From Streptomyces sp. NBC_01197 (lineage in GTDB: Bacteria; Actinomycetota; Actinomycetes; Streptomycetales; Streptomycetaceae): a DNA stretch of 64,000 nt. Location of the stretch: assembly GCF_036010505.1 (NCBI RefSeq), contig NZ_CP108569.1:7022001-7086000 (forward strand), written 5' to 3'. Under the pieces are notes generated by a model that worked only from the letters and a program-made list of their open reading frames with translations, did no database searches and was not told the DNA's origin. Within the stretch, counting starts at the first letter, position 1, and every line of letters starts with the position of its first letter. A program made the position numbers and the translations under genes. Positions 43,879 to 51,912 of the stretch are shown in pieces.

Positions 43879-44844
43879 TCACATGGACCGGCGGCCGAGC
43901 GACCAACGGGCATCGAAGCGGTCAGTGACGCCAAGCCAATACAGCGTTGCGGCCACGAACGACCCGAGGGCGGCCACAAAGCTCCGTACCCTGTCCGACT
44001 CGGTTCCGGGAGCGGCCATCGCGGTCAACGAAGTGGCAAGAGCGTGGAAATCCTTGAGTCGGTCGTCGCGCATCTGTGTGACTTGCTCGCGTGCTGAGCA
44101 CGGGGGACAGCCGCGTTCACGGCTCAGCACGGTCACCAGGTTGTCGCGGTCCTCCCGCAGGTCGCCCTCGGCCGAGACCAGGTCATTGGTCCAGCCGGCC
44201 ACATCAGCCGCAGCCAGCCGCAGCGCACTCATGAGGTCCTCCCCGCCGGGAAGTCCGGGCCACGGCGCGCCGGCGGTGCACTCCAGAATGTCTGCCATGG
44301 GCAGCGCGGTAATAGTCCTGCGACGCCGCAGGATGTAGTCGCTGAGCCCCAGCCGGACCCGGTCCGTGCGGTCGGCGGCCTCTTCACACGTCACCAGGGC
44401 GAAGTCGCGGTAGTCGGCAACGAACCGCTCCCGCCACTGTGTGGACATCCGCGGAACCGTACGCCGCCACAGGTCGTCCAGGGCCTGCTCGATCCCGCTG
44501 CCCGGCCCGGCCGCGCCGCCGGTGATCACGTCCAGCAGCCCGTCGAACAGAGCCGCGACCTCCTCCGGGTGGACATCGACCCGGCGGCGGTCGAACCGGT
44601 CGTCGACCAGGCAGATGAAGGCAGCCCACTGAGCCGTCAGCTCCAGATCCCATGCGCTCGCCCCCGGCACGGTCGCGCCGGCGAATTCGCCCAGCCGCAT
44701 GGCCACCAGACGCTTCTCCTCAACCGGGTCGGTCACAAGTCCCTGATCTCGCGCCCACGCCAGTACCGCGGCCCCGGCGATCTCGGCCCGAGCAGCACGC
44801 GGCAGGCCAGGACAGGCAACGCCGACGCCTGATTCCCCCAGCAT
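43879..44844 (-). CDS. Class I terpene synthase
   Basis: The 321-residue protein has the alpha-domain motifs in order. The aspartate-rich CLVDDRFDRR (DDxxD, about residues 79-84) comes first, then an Arg sensor region and NDLVSAEGD (the NSE/DTE-type triad, about 218-226). A C-terminal VTDRFDARW stands in place of the usual RY pair. It would ionise a prenyl diphosphate, possibly the product of the class II enzyme downstream. It starts six bases after the stop of the secreted-protein gene, indicating an operon. Confidence 0.85.
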   Translation of the reverse strand: MLGESGVGVACPGLPRAARAEIAGAAVLAWARDQGLVTDPVEEKRLVAMRLGEFAGATVPGASAWDLELTAQWAAFICLVDDRFDRRRVDVHPEEVAALFDGLLDVITGGAAGPGSGIEQALDDLWRRTVPRMSTQWRERFVADYRDFALVTCEEAADRTDRVRLGLSDYILRRRRTITALPMADILECTAGAPWPGLPGGEDLMSALRLAAADVAGWTNDLVSAEGDLREDRDNLVTVLSRERGCPPCSAREQVTQMRDDRLKDFHALATSLTAMAAPGTESDRVRSFVAALGSFVAATLYWLGVTDRFDARWSLGRRSM

Positions 44845-44850
44845 CGAGAC

Positions 44851-45465
44851 TCAACCCAGCGCCGGGACCACATCGACACGAGCCGCGACCGTGGCCAGAC
44901 TGCTCCCAGTGGGAACCGGCGACGCGCCGTACGTCCGGGAGAACACCGCCGCACCGTCCTGCGTCAGCATCGTGTCGAACGGCTTGGCTACGACCGAGCC
45001 GGGCGAGCTCAAGGACGGCATGGTGACCGTCATCTTCGTCATGTCGAGTTCGTACGTGGAGAGATCAACAGGCTGCGGGGTTTCATGTCCGACAGCAGCG
45101 TCTGCCGACAGGGTCCGCCGGGCCAAGTCACCGTGCGCCCCGGTGAAGCTCAGGCTGCGCCCGTCCGAGGCCCTGGTGAAGGTCATGCGACCGTCGGCAG
45201 TCCAGGACCCTTCCGCCAAGTCCAAACTGATCTTGCCCTTGATCGGCCACTGCACGCACGGGGCCGGCCCTGACGAATCGAGCACAGCCGGAGCGGCGGC
45301 CGACACCACGACCTTGTCAGCCGCCAGGTGTTGAGCAGCCGCAGAAGACAAGCACCATGTGACCGTCCCGGCAACAGGCATCACGGGCCCCGCGGCCACA
45401 GCGGCAGACACGGCAATGGTGGACAGGGAAACCAGAGTAGTGGCGATCACAGCACGACGCCGCAT
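44851..45465 (-). CDS. Small secreted protein of the terpene locus
   Basis: The 204-residue protein has a clear signal peptide (RRRAVIATTLVSLSTIAVSAAVAA, cleavage near residue 25, shown here only to mark its extent from residue 2). A beta-rich body follows: GTVTWCLSSAAAQHL, GRMTFTRASDGRSLSFTGAHG, and LTQDGAAVFSRTYGASPVPTG. The last part resembles the end of HtaA-like domains, but the match is weak. Two cysteines could form a disulfide. It is the first gene of the locus and may bind or present the product outside the cell. Confidence 0.6.
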   Translation of the reverse strand: MRRRAVIATTLVSLSTIAVSAAVAAGPVMPVAGTVTWCLSSAAAQHLAADKVVVSAAAPAVLDSSGPAPCVQWPIKGKISLDLAEGSWTADGRMTFTRASDGRSLSFTGAHGDLARRTLSADAAVGHETPQPVDLSTYELDMTKMTVTMPSLSSPGSVVAKPFDTMLTQDGAAVFSRTYGASPVPTGSSLATVAARVDVVPALG

Positions 45466-45649
45466 GGGGAAGCCTTCCGTTGCAGAGGCGCCAGAATCGC
45501 CTAAAATCCCTCCCGGGTTGGACGAATAATGGTTTTAGCACTCGAAGTTCACCTGAAGGCGTGAAGCGGTGGTTTCACGGCAGCCCGCATCTGTGCGGTT
45601 CGCCGAGGCCGGCACGGAACACCCGGCGCGCAGGCCGTTGAGGCTGAGC
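45466..45649. promoter_or_regulatory. Promoter region of the terpene locus
   Basis: The 184-bp gap upstream of the first locus gene (minus strand) is AT-rich for this genome around 45500-45545 (AAAATCCCTCC to TTTTAGCACTCG), a likely promoter. No gene is seen. Confidence 0.45.
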
Positions 45650-46528
45650 TCAGGACCTGCTCGCGACATAGGCGCGCGCGTCGTTCTCCAGCCGGGACTG
45701 GAGCGTGAAGAACAGCTCGGCGGCCCGGATCCCGACCCAGTCCTCCGGAAGCAGCTCCGCCGGGAGGCCTGGATCGAGGTACGGGAGCTGCCGCCAGTCG
45801 GTCAGTACGCGGACGTAGGCCACGAACGCGTCACGCTCGGCAGCCACGGTGCCGGTTCCGTCGTGGCCTTCGCCCCCGGTCGGCAGGCGGTCCGGTACCC
45901 CCGCGTGCTTCCGGACGAACTCGCCGTACAGCAGCTCCAGTTGGTCGAGATCCCACCACTCCCTGACTTTCTCGTCCAGCGGGCCGAACGCCAGGTGGTC
46001 GGCGCGGAAGAGGTCGGCGTAGCCGTCCAGTTCCAGGCGGCGCAGCATCTCGGCCGTGGCGTCGTACAGATGCGCCGGAGCGATGTAGACCCCGGCGGAG
46101 GCCGTGCCGAAACCGAGCCGGGTCAGCCGGGAGCGCATCAGATGCCGCTTGCTGCGCTCGGACTCCGGTACCGAGAAGACCGCGAGCAGCCACCCGTCGG
46201 CCGGTGTCGCGCGGTCCCGGCGGAAGATCCGGTGGTCGCCCTCGCGCAGGACCGAAAGGCCCTCGTCGGAGAGTGCGTACCCGGCCGAGCCGTTCCGCCG
46301 TTCGGCCCGCAGGAGGCCCCGCCGCTTCAGCCTGGAGATCGACGACCGTACGGCGGGAGCCTCGATGCCCAGGTCGGCGAGCAGCCCGATCAGAGTGGCC
46401 ACCGAGAGCCAGCCGCCCTCGGTCCTGGAGTACAGGCCGTACACCGTCACGATGAACTGCCGTGGCTGCGCGGAACCGGCTGCCGGCTCCCCCCTCGCTG
46501 GTTCATCCGCTTCTGCTGCGATCGTCAC
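45650..46528 (-). CDS. PaaX-family transcriptional regulator
   Basis: The 292-residue protein has the winged-helix N-terminus FIVTVYGLYSRTEGGWLSVATLIGLLADLGIEAPAVRSSISRLKRRGLL (about residues 25-72; motif key residues GI-AVR-S-SRLKRRGL). The PaaX-like central domain (DGWLLAVFSVPESERSKRHLMRSRL) and C-terminal domain follow. PaaX repressors respond to phenylacetyl-CoA or related thioesters. No paa genes are here; it diverges from an XRE-cupin regulator and could also read the adjacent terpene locus, but that is conjecture. Confidence 0.88.
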   Translation of the reverse strand: MTIAAEADEPARGEPAAGSAQPRQFIVTVYGLYSRTEGGWLSVATLIGLLADLGIEAPAVRSSISRLKRRGLLRAERRNGSAGYALSDEGLSVLREGDHRIFRRDRATPADGWLLAVFSVPESERSKRHLMRSRLTRLGFGTASAGVYIAPAHLYDATAEMLRRLELDGYADLFRADHLAFGPLDEKVREWWDLDQLELLYGEFVRKHAGVPDRLPTGGEGHDGTGTVAAERDAFVAYVRVLTDWRQLPYLDPGLPAELLPEDWVGIRAAELFFTLQSRLENDARAYVASRS

Positions 46529-46572
46529 CCGGGGAGGCTATCAACGGGGCATGTCACGGCGTGCCGGGCTGG

Positions 46573-46601
46573 TTGACAAAGCGCCTTGCCGAGATGGCAA
46601 A
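46573..46601 (+). promoter_or_regulatory. Promoter and dyad of the XRE-cupin gene
   Basis: TTGACA (46573-46578) is followed at about 17 bases by an A-rich -10 candidate near 46596-46601. TTGCC-GAGAT-GGCAA (46586-46600) forms a 5-5-5 dyad between them, ideally placed for repression. Confidence 0.5.
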
Positions 46602-46642
46602 TAGGGAGGGTGGCAGACCGGGCGACCGTGAAGGGGCAGAGC

Positions 46643-47278
46643 ATGGCCGGAGAGACGACAGGCGACGACTTCGCATCCGTGCTGACCGCGGTGGGCCCCA
46701 GGCTCCGCGCGCTGCGCCGTGAGCGCGACATCACCCTCGCCCGGCTGGCCGAGGAGACCGGAATCTCCGTCAGCACTCTGTCGCGGCTGGAGTCCGGGAG
46801 GCGTAAACCGACGCTGGAGTTGTTGCTTCCGCTGGCGAAGGCGTACGGCGTGCAGCTGGACGAGCTGGTCGACGCTCCGGTGACCGGCGATCCGCGTGTC
46901 CACCCCCGCCCGGTCAAGCGTCACGGAATGACCTTTATCCCGCTGACCCGCCACCTCGGCGGGCTGCACGCCTACAAGCAGATCATCCCGGCCGGACGGC
47001 GGCGGCCGGGGCGGCTGGAACCGCGGGTGCACGAAGGCTACGAGTGGCTCTACGTCCTGTCCGGGAAGCTGCGGCTCGTCCTGGGTGAGCAGGAGTTGGT
47101 CCTCGGCCCGGGTGAGGTGGCCGAGTTCGACACCCGTACCCCGCACGCGTGGGACGGCGCGGGCCCGGAGGCCGTGGAGTTCCTCAGCCTGTTCGGGAAG
47201 CAGGGGGAGCGGATGCACGTACGCGCCCGTCCGGCCGGAAAGGGGCGGGCGGCGGACGGGGAGGGCGGCGGCCGGTGA
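46643..47278 (+). CDS. XRE-family regulator with cupin domain
   Basis: The 211-residue protein has an N-terminal lambda-repressor-like helix-turn-helix (LRALRRERDITLARLAEETGISVSTLSRLESG, key residues LA-ETGIS-STLSRLE, about residues 18-50). A C-terminal cupin follows (VHEGYEWLYVLSGKLRLVLGEQEL, about 140-165, with HxxE-type metal residues). Such two-domain proteins sense a small ligand and regulate amino acid or detoxification genes. AAGGGG precedes the ATG at 46643. Confidence 0.9.
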   Translation: MAGETTGDDFASVLTAVGPRLRALRRERDITLARLAEETGISVSTLSRLESGRRKPTLELLLPLAKAYGVQLDELVDAPVTGDPRVHPRPVKRHGMTFIPLTRHLGGLHAYKQIIPAGRRRPGRLEPRVHEGYEWLYVLSGKLRLVLGEQELVLGPGEVAEFDTRTPHAWDGAGPEAVEFLSLFGKQGERMHVRARPAGKGRAADGEGGGR

Positions 47279-47397
47279 ATCCCGGCTGTGCCCAGGGCTG
47301 TTGATCGATCCAGATGGATCCAGGCTGCGCCCGGGCCGTTGATCCACTACGGTCTACGATGTCGTTCTTCCGCGTGCTGCTGCGTCAGGAGGCCGGT

Positions 47398-48615
47398 GTG
47401 CCGGACAGGAAAGGCGTACGCCGTTCGCGCCGTGCGCTGATCGCGGGCGGCGCGGCGCTGGCCGCCGTGCTGGCGCTCGCGGGGGCCGGAGCCGCCGGGC
47501 TGCTGAGCGGTCGCGGTCACTCCGCCGCCGGGCCTTCCGACGGTCTGCCGCACACCGGTGTCGTCGCGTCGGCGGGGAGTTGCGGTACCGGCTGGCACGA
47601 CCCGCGCCCAGGCACCCAGGTCTTCGATGTGCACAACACGTCGGGCACGCCGGTCGAGGTGTTTCTGAGGGACTCGTCGAGCGGCGCCGTGTACGGCGAG
47701 CTGGATGGGCTCGGGCCCGGCACCACCCGGGCGCTCCGGGTCACCATCGCGGCCGGTTCCTACGCATTCGGCTGCTTCCCCGACGACGCCGCGTCCGTCA
47801 CGGGGCCCACCGTGCGGGTGCGGGGCGGCAGCGGCGGCGGCGGGCCGGCGGCGGTGCCCGTCAGCCAGCACGATCTGATCCCGCCGACGCTGAGCTACCA
47901 GAAGTGGGTCACCGGCCGGATGGGTTCACTCGTCGGCGCCACACGGAAGCTGGACACCGCGGTCCGCGCGGGTGACCGGGCCCTGGCCCGGAAGGCCTGG
48001 CTCACCGCGCACCTCGATTACGAGCGGCTGGGTGCCGCCTACGGCACATTCGGCGACGCCGACACGGCGATCAACGGAACGACCGCGGGCCTGGCCGGCG
48101 GCGTCCACGACAAGGGCTTCACCGGCTTCCACCGCATCGAGTACGGGCTGTGGCACGACGAGTCCGCCGCCGCTCTGCGCCCATTCGCCAGCCGGCTGGT
48201 CAGGGATGTACTGGCCCTGCGCACTACGTGGCGGCAGGCCCGGATGGACCCCCTCGACCTCGGGCTGCGGGCGCACGAAATCCTGGAGAACACCGTGCAG
48301 TTCGAGCTGACGGGCCGCACCGACTACGGCAGTGGCAGCAATCTCGCGACGGCCCGCGCCAATCTCGACGGCACCCGGGTGGTCCTCTCCCGGCTGCGTC
48401 CGGTACTCACCGGAAGGTACCCGCGGCTGAAGCAGCTGGACGGTGAACTCGACCGGACCGGGGCGGTGCTGGACCGTCAGGAGCACGGTGGGCACTGGAC
48501 TGCGCCCGCCCGGCTCGGCCGCGTACAGCGCGAGAAGGTGAACGCGGCCGTGAGCGGACTGGCGGAGCGGCTGGCGGGCATCGCGGCTCTCTGCGACGTA
48601 CGCCGGTCGTCCTGA
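47398..48615 (+). CDS. EfeO/M75 imelysin-family exported protein
   Basis: The 405-residue protein has an N-terminal basic stretch and signal-anchor helix (LIAGGAALAAVLALAGAGAAGLL). A cupredoxin-like domain (about residues 55-140) is followed by an imelysin/M75 domain with the HxxE motif GFTGFHRIEYGLW (about residues 240-252). EfeO captures Fe for the EfeUOB ferrous-iron system. Here there is no EfeU permease and no EfeB peroxidase nearby. I chose the GTG at 47398, five bases after AGGAGG; an ATG at 47359 is the alternative. Confidence 0.85.
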   Translation: MPDRKGVRRSRRALIAGGAALAAVLALAGAGAAGLLSGRGHSAAGPSDGLPHTGVVASAGSCGTGWHDPRPGTQVFDVHNTSGTPVEVFLRDSSSGAVYGELDGLGPGTTRALRVTIAAGSYAFGCFPDDAASVTGPTVRVRGGSGGGGPAAVPVSQHDLIPPTLSYQKWVTGRMGSLVGATRKLDTAVRAGDRALARKAWLTAHLDYERLGAAYGTFGDADTAINGTTAGLAGGVHDKGFTGFHRIEYGLWHDESAAALRPFASRLVRDVLALRTTWRQARMDPLDLGLRAHEILENTVQFELTGRTDYGSGSNLATARANLDGTRVVLSRLRPVLTGRYPRLKQLDGELDRTGAVLDRQEHGGHWTAPARLGRVQREKVNAAVSGLAERLAGIAALCDVRRSS

Positions 48616-48868
48616 TCCGGGGCCCTGATCCGGCGACCCGGACCGGTCTCTCCCGGCCCGGCGCCCTGACCCGGCGCCCTGACCCAGCGCCCTGACGGGC
48701 CGTCCGGTCGGCGGGTGGTCCAGGCGGTCGACTCAACAGTTTGTTTACTCAATTTTGTTTTCCCACCGGATGCCAGATGTTCACTCCCGTGTCATGGTGA
48801 TGCATCGTGTCAGCAGGTTGAGCCGTGCATGACAGGGTGCACCGGCCGGAAGCGGAAGGCGGAAACGC
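48616..48868. promoter_or_regulatory. AT-rich promoter region of the secreted phosphoesterase
   Basis: The 253-bp gap contains an unusually AT-rich block (about 48731-48762, with TTTGTTTACTCAATTTTG). After it comes a GTTCACTCCCGTGTCATG segment (48779-48796) that is reminiscent of a PhoP box half. No gene is seen. Confidence 0.4.
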
Positions 48869-50722
48869 ATGGGCAGCAAGGGCAGAGGAGCGGGCGCGCG
48901 CCGCTGGGGAGCGCTGGCCGGCGCCGCCGCGCTGACCGTACTCGGCGGCGCCGCACCCGTCTGGGCCACGGCGCCCGCCACAGCACCCCACGGAAGTTCC
49001 ACGGCCACGCCGGTCAAACACCTGGTGGTGCTCTTCGACGAGAACATCTCCTTCGACCACTACTTCGCGACCTACCCGCACGCCGCGAACACCGACGGTA
49101 CGAAGTTCACCCCGTCCCCGCGTACGCCCCACGACATCGACAATCTCCGTACGGCCGGTCTGCTCGACAAGAACCCCAACCAGTACCTGCCCAAGCGGCT
49201 CACCCCCGACCAGGCCATGACCTGCGACCAGAACCACTCGTACGGTCCCGAGCAGTACGCGTACAACGGCGGCAAGGCCGACAAGTTCGTGGAGAACACC
49301 GACTCGGGCAAGTGCTCGGGCAATCTCTTCGGCGAACCCGGCCTGGCGATGGACTACTTCGACGGCAACACCGTTACCGCGATGTGGAACTACGCCCAGC
49401 ACTACGCCCTCAACGACAACTCCTTCGGCTCGGCGTACGGCCCTTCGTCACCCGGCGCCATCGAGCTGGTCTCGGGCCAGACGCACGGGGTGGTGTCAAC
49501 CGACCCCACGTCCTCCACCGAGAATCCGAAGCGGACCGACAAGCCCGATCCCGCAGCGGTCGCGTCGCCGGACGCGCACGGCGTCGGCACCATGATCACC
49601 GACCCGGATCCGGCCTACGACGACTGTTCGGGCAACGACCACACCAGCAAGTCCTCCCTCGCCGAGCTGGGCGGCAAGAACATCGGCGACCGCCTCAACG
49701 AGAAGAACGTCAGCTGGGGCTGGTTCCAGGGCGGCTTCAGGCCGAGCACCCCGTGGGACGGCACGCCGGACCATCTCGCCAAGTGCGGCGGCACCACGCA
49801 CGCCAATGTCGGCGGCGAGCAGGTCGTGGACTACAGCCCGCACCACGACCCCTTCCAGTACTACAGGTCGACCGCGAACCCGCACCACGTGGCCCCGAAG
49901 TCGGTCGCCGAGATCGGGCACGCCGGACAGGCCAACCACAACTACGACCTCACGGACTTCGACGCCGTTCTCAAGTCCGGCAACCTGCCGTCGGTGAGCT
50001 TCCTCAAGGCGCCCTCCTACCAGGACGGGCATGCCGGATACTCCGACCCTGTTGACGAACAGGATTTCCTGATCGGCCAGATCAACAAGATCCAGCAGGC
50101 CCCGCAGTGGAAGGACACGGCGGTCGTCCTCGCCTACGACGACTCGGACGGCTGGTACGACCACGTGTACGCCAAGCCGCTCAACGGCTCGCAGGACACG
50201 ACCAAGCAGACGAACGGCAGGACGCTGGACTCACCTGCCTGCCAGAACGGGCCGAAGGCGGCGGGCGGTTACGCCGACCGGTGCGGTCCCGGCGCCCGTC
50301 AGCCGCTGATGGTCATCTCCCCGTACGGGAAGGTCAACAAGATCGACCACACCCGGACCGAGCAGACCTCCATCATCAAGTTCGTCGAGGAGAACTGGCA
50401 CACCGGGCGCATCGGGGACCACTCCTTCGACACCCGGGCCGGATCGCTGGCCGGGATGCTCGACTTCCGCCACCCCAACGGCAAGCAGGTGCTGCTGAAC
50501 AAGGACGGCTCCGTCAAGTCGGCCGGCCCGATCCGGCCCGTGGCACCGGTCGCCGCGCAGATCACCGACCCGCAGCGGCAGGGGGTCGCCATCCAGGAGC
50601 TCTCCGGGAGCGGAAGTTCCGAGCCCGGCCTGCTGACCGCCGGCGTGCTGGGGGCGGTGGTGGTCGGCGGCGCCGGTGTCGTCCTGGCGATCCGCCGCCG
50701 CTCCGGCCGGGGTGCCGCCTGA
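48869..50722 (+). CDS. Secreted phosphoesterase (phospholipase C/acid phosphatase family)
   Basis: The 617-residue protein has an N-terminal signal peptide (residues 1-33). The phosphoesterase motif KHLVVLFDENISFDHYFATYP follows immediately (key residues E, N, F, HYF; a Ser/Thr-type nucleophile region). Metal residues are in NDNSFGSAYGPS and VVLAYDDSDGWYDHV. A C-terminal transmembrane helix (LLTAGVLGAVVVGGAGVVLAI) ends in a basic tail, so the enzyme is probably cell-surface anchored. It would release phosphate from phospholipids or phosphate esters outside the cell. It ends at a hairpin. Confidence 0.88.
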   Translation: MGSKGRGAGARRWGALAGAAALTVLGGAAPVWATAPATAPHGSSTATPVKHLVVLFDENISFDHYFATYPHAANTDGTKFTPSPRTPHDIDNLRTAGLLDKNPNQYLPKRLTPDQAMTCDQNHSYGPEQYAYNGGKADKFVENTDSGKCSGNLFGEPGLAMDYFDGNTVTAMWNYAQHYALNDNSFGSAYGPSSPGAIELVSGQTHGVVSTDPTSSTENPKRTDKPDPAAVASPDAHGVGTMITDPDPAYDDCSGNDHTSKSSLAELGGKNIGDRLNEKNVSWGWFQGGFRPSTPWDGTPDHLAKCGGTTHANVGGEQVVDYSPHHDPFQYYRSTANPHHVAPKSVAEIGHAGQANHNYDLTDFDAVLKSGNLPSVSFLKAPSYQDGHAGYSDPVDEQDFLIGQINKIQQAPQWKDTAVVLAYDDSDGWYDHVYAKPLNGSQDTTKQTNGRTLDSPACQNGPKAAGGYADRCGPGARQPLMVISPYGKVNKIDHTRTEQTSIIKFVEENWHTGRIGDHSFDTRAGSLAGMLDFRHPNGKQVLLNKDGSVKSAGPIRPVAPVAAQITDPQRQGVAIQELSGSGSSEPGLLTAGVLGAVVVGGAGVVLAIRRRSGRGAA

Positions 50723-50737
50723 GCCGTACGGGATGAC

Positions 50738-50773
50738 GCGGGGGACCGGGCCATATGAGGCCGGGTCCCCCGC
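50738..50773. terminator. Bidirectional terminator
   Basis: Fifteen-base arms with one mismatch (50738-50752 and 50759-50773; GCGGGGGACCGGGCC) and a 6-base loop lie between two convergent stop codons. Confidence 0.85.
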
Positions 50774-50804
50774 GCAGCTGTCCAGCGGGCTGCTACGGCC
50801 GCTC

Positions 50805-51572
50805 TCAGGTGGAGTTGGCCGGGCCGACCTGGGTCCGCAGCCTGGAGATGTCCACCGCCTGGTCGGGCGACGGGGTGCTCGACGGTACGGGTTTGTCGAA
50901 GCCGGAGAAGCCCACGGTCGCCAGGGTGGTCCTGTCCTGGGCCTTCACCGCGACCTGGACGGGGTAGGGCTTGCCGTGCGTCGCCACGTACAGGGTCTCC
51001 AGATGGCCGCCGCGCACCCCGCTGACCGGGACGACGTCGATTCCGTGGAGCTTCGTCACCTTGCCCTTGGTGAGGTGACCACCGCCCGAAGTACCCGATT
51101 GTGTACTCGACTTGAGGAACGAGTTCAGATCGCAGACCTGCGCGAGTCCCTGCAGCGGCAAGTTGCTCGACGAACCTTCGAGATAGCGTCCGTTGAGCGC
51201 CGCCCTGGCGGCGTCGCCGCCCGGCACCTGGTTCTTCCAGAACGCGGCATCCGGCTTGATCCAGATTTTGCCGCCCCGCTTGATGATCTGGACGGAACCC
51301 TGACCGCCCAGACTCACCGAACCCCGGCAGTTGGCCTGCCGGTCGAGGGTGAGTTCCATGGAGGTGGGGGTGCCCCTCGAACCGAACCTCCCGTGGACGC
51401 TGATGTGCAGCGACGAGGTCCCGAAGAGGGCGTCGTGTGCCTTGTTGGCGATCTCCTGGGCCGGCAGCGATGCTGTCCCGCCGTCCGCCACGGCTGAGCT
51501 GCCCGCGGCGATCGTCAGAACGACTGCTGCCGCACCTGCTGCCAGTGGCTTGGCCATGCGGTGTCCTGTCAA
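50805..51572 (-). CDS. Exported LppX/LprG-like protein
   Basis: The 255-residue protein has a signal peptide (AKPLAAGAAAVVLTIAAGSSA). The body resembles the half-barrel lipid-binding LppX_LprAFG fold: an early helix (IANKAHDALFGTSSLHISVHG), then strands (SMELTLDRQANCRGSVSL, VQIIKRGGKIWIKPDAAFW) and a LHGIDVVPVSG strand. No lipobox cysteine follows the signal, so it is probably released. TTG at 51572 has an ideal AGGAGG; ATG at 51557 is the alternative start. Confidence 0.65.
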   Translation of the reverse strand: MTGHRMAKPLAAGAAAVVLTIAAGSSAVADGGTASLPAQEIANKAHDALFGTSSLHISVHGRFGSRGTPTSMELTLDRQANCRGSVSLGGQGSVQIIKRGGKIWIKPDAAFWKNQVPGGDAARAALNGRYLEGSSSNLPLQGLAQVCDLNSFLKSSTQSGTSGGGHLTKGKVTKLHGIDVVPVSGVRGGHLETLYVATHGKPYPVQVAVKAQDRTTLATVGFSGFDKPVPSSTPSPDQAVDISRLRTQVGPANST

Positions 51573-51810
51573 CGTCGCCTCCTGAGATGTGCCTGGTCAA
51601 GGCCTGCGAGACGTACACGACGAGGCTACGCCCGCCATGCGGGTGACGCACGGCGGGCGTTTCGCAAGGGCCCTGTGGCCGCCCGCCCCCCGGGCGGCCC
51701 GCGCTGCGCCGGCGTGACGGTGACCGGGGCCCGCAGGCGGGTCGAGTCGGAGAGCGCGAGTGCCACGGCGACCGCCCGCCCTCCGGCTCGGCGTGAGCTC
51801 GTTACCTGGA

Positions 51811-51826
51811 TGTAATAGAAATTACA
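51811..51826. promoter_or_regulatory. Perfect dyad upstream of the ABC operon
   Basis: TGTAATAGAAATTACA is a perfect 6-4-6 dyad in an AT-rich stretch (51807-51855) about 90 bp before the solute-binding gene. It is a good candidate operator, possibly for the RpiR regulator at the end of the operon. The rest of the gap 51573-51912 shows no gene. Confidence 0.6.
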
Positions 51827-51912
51827 GTAGTGCGTTTATTACGTCACTGTGTAACGTGCGGGATGCCATCCGGCGGTGAATCCACCGCACGGCACAACCG
51901 TGGGAGGCATCT

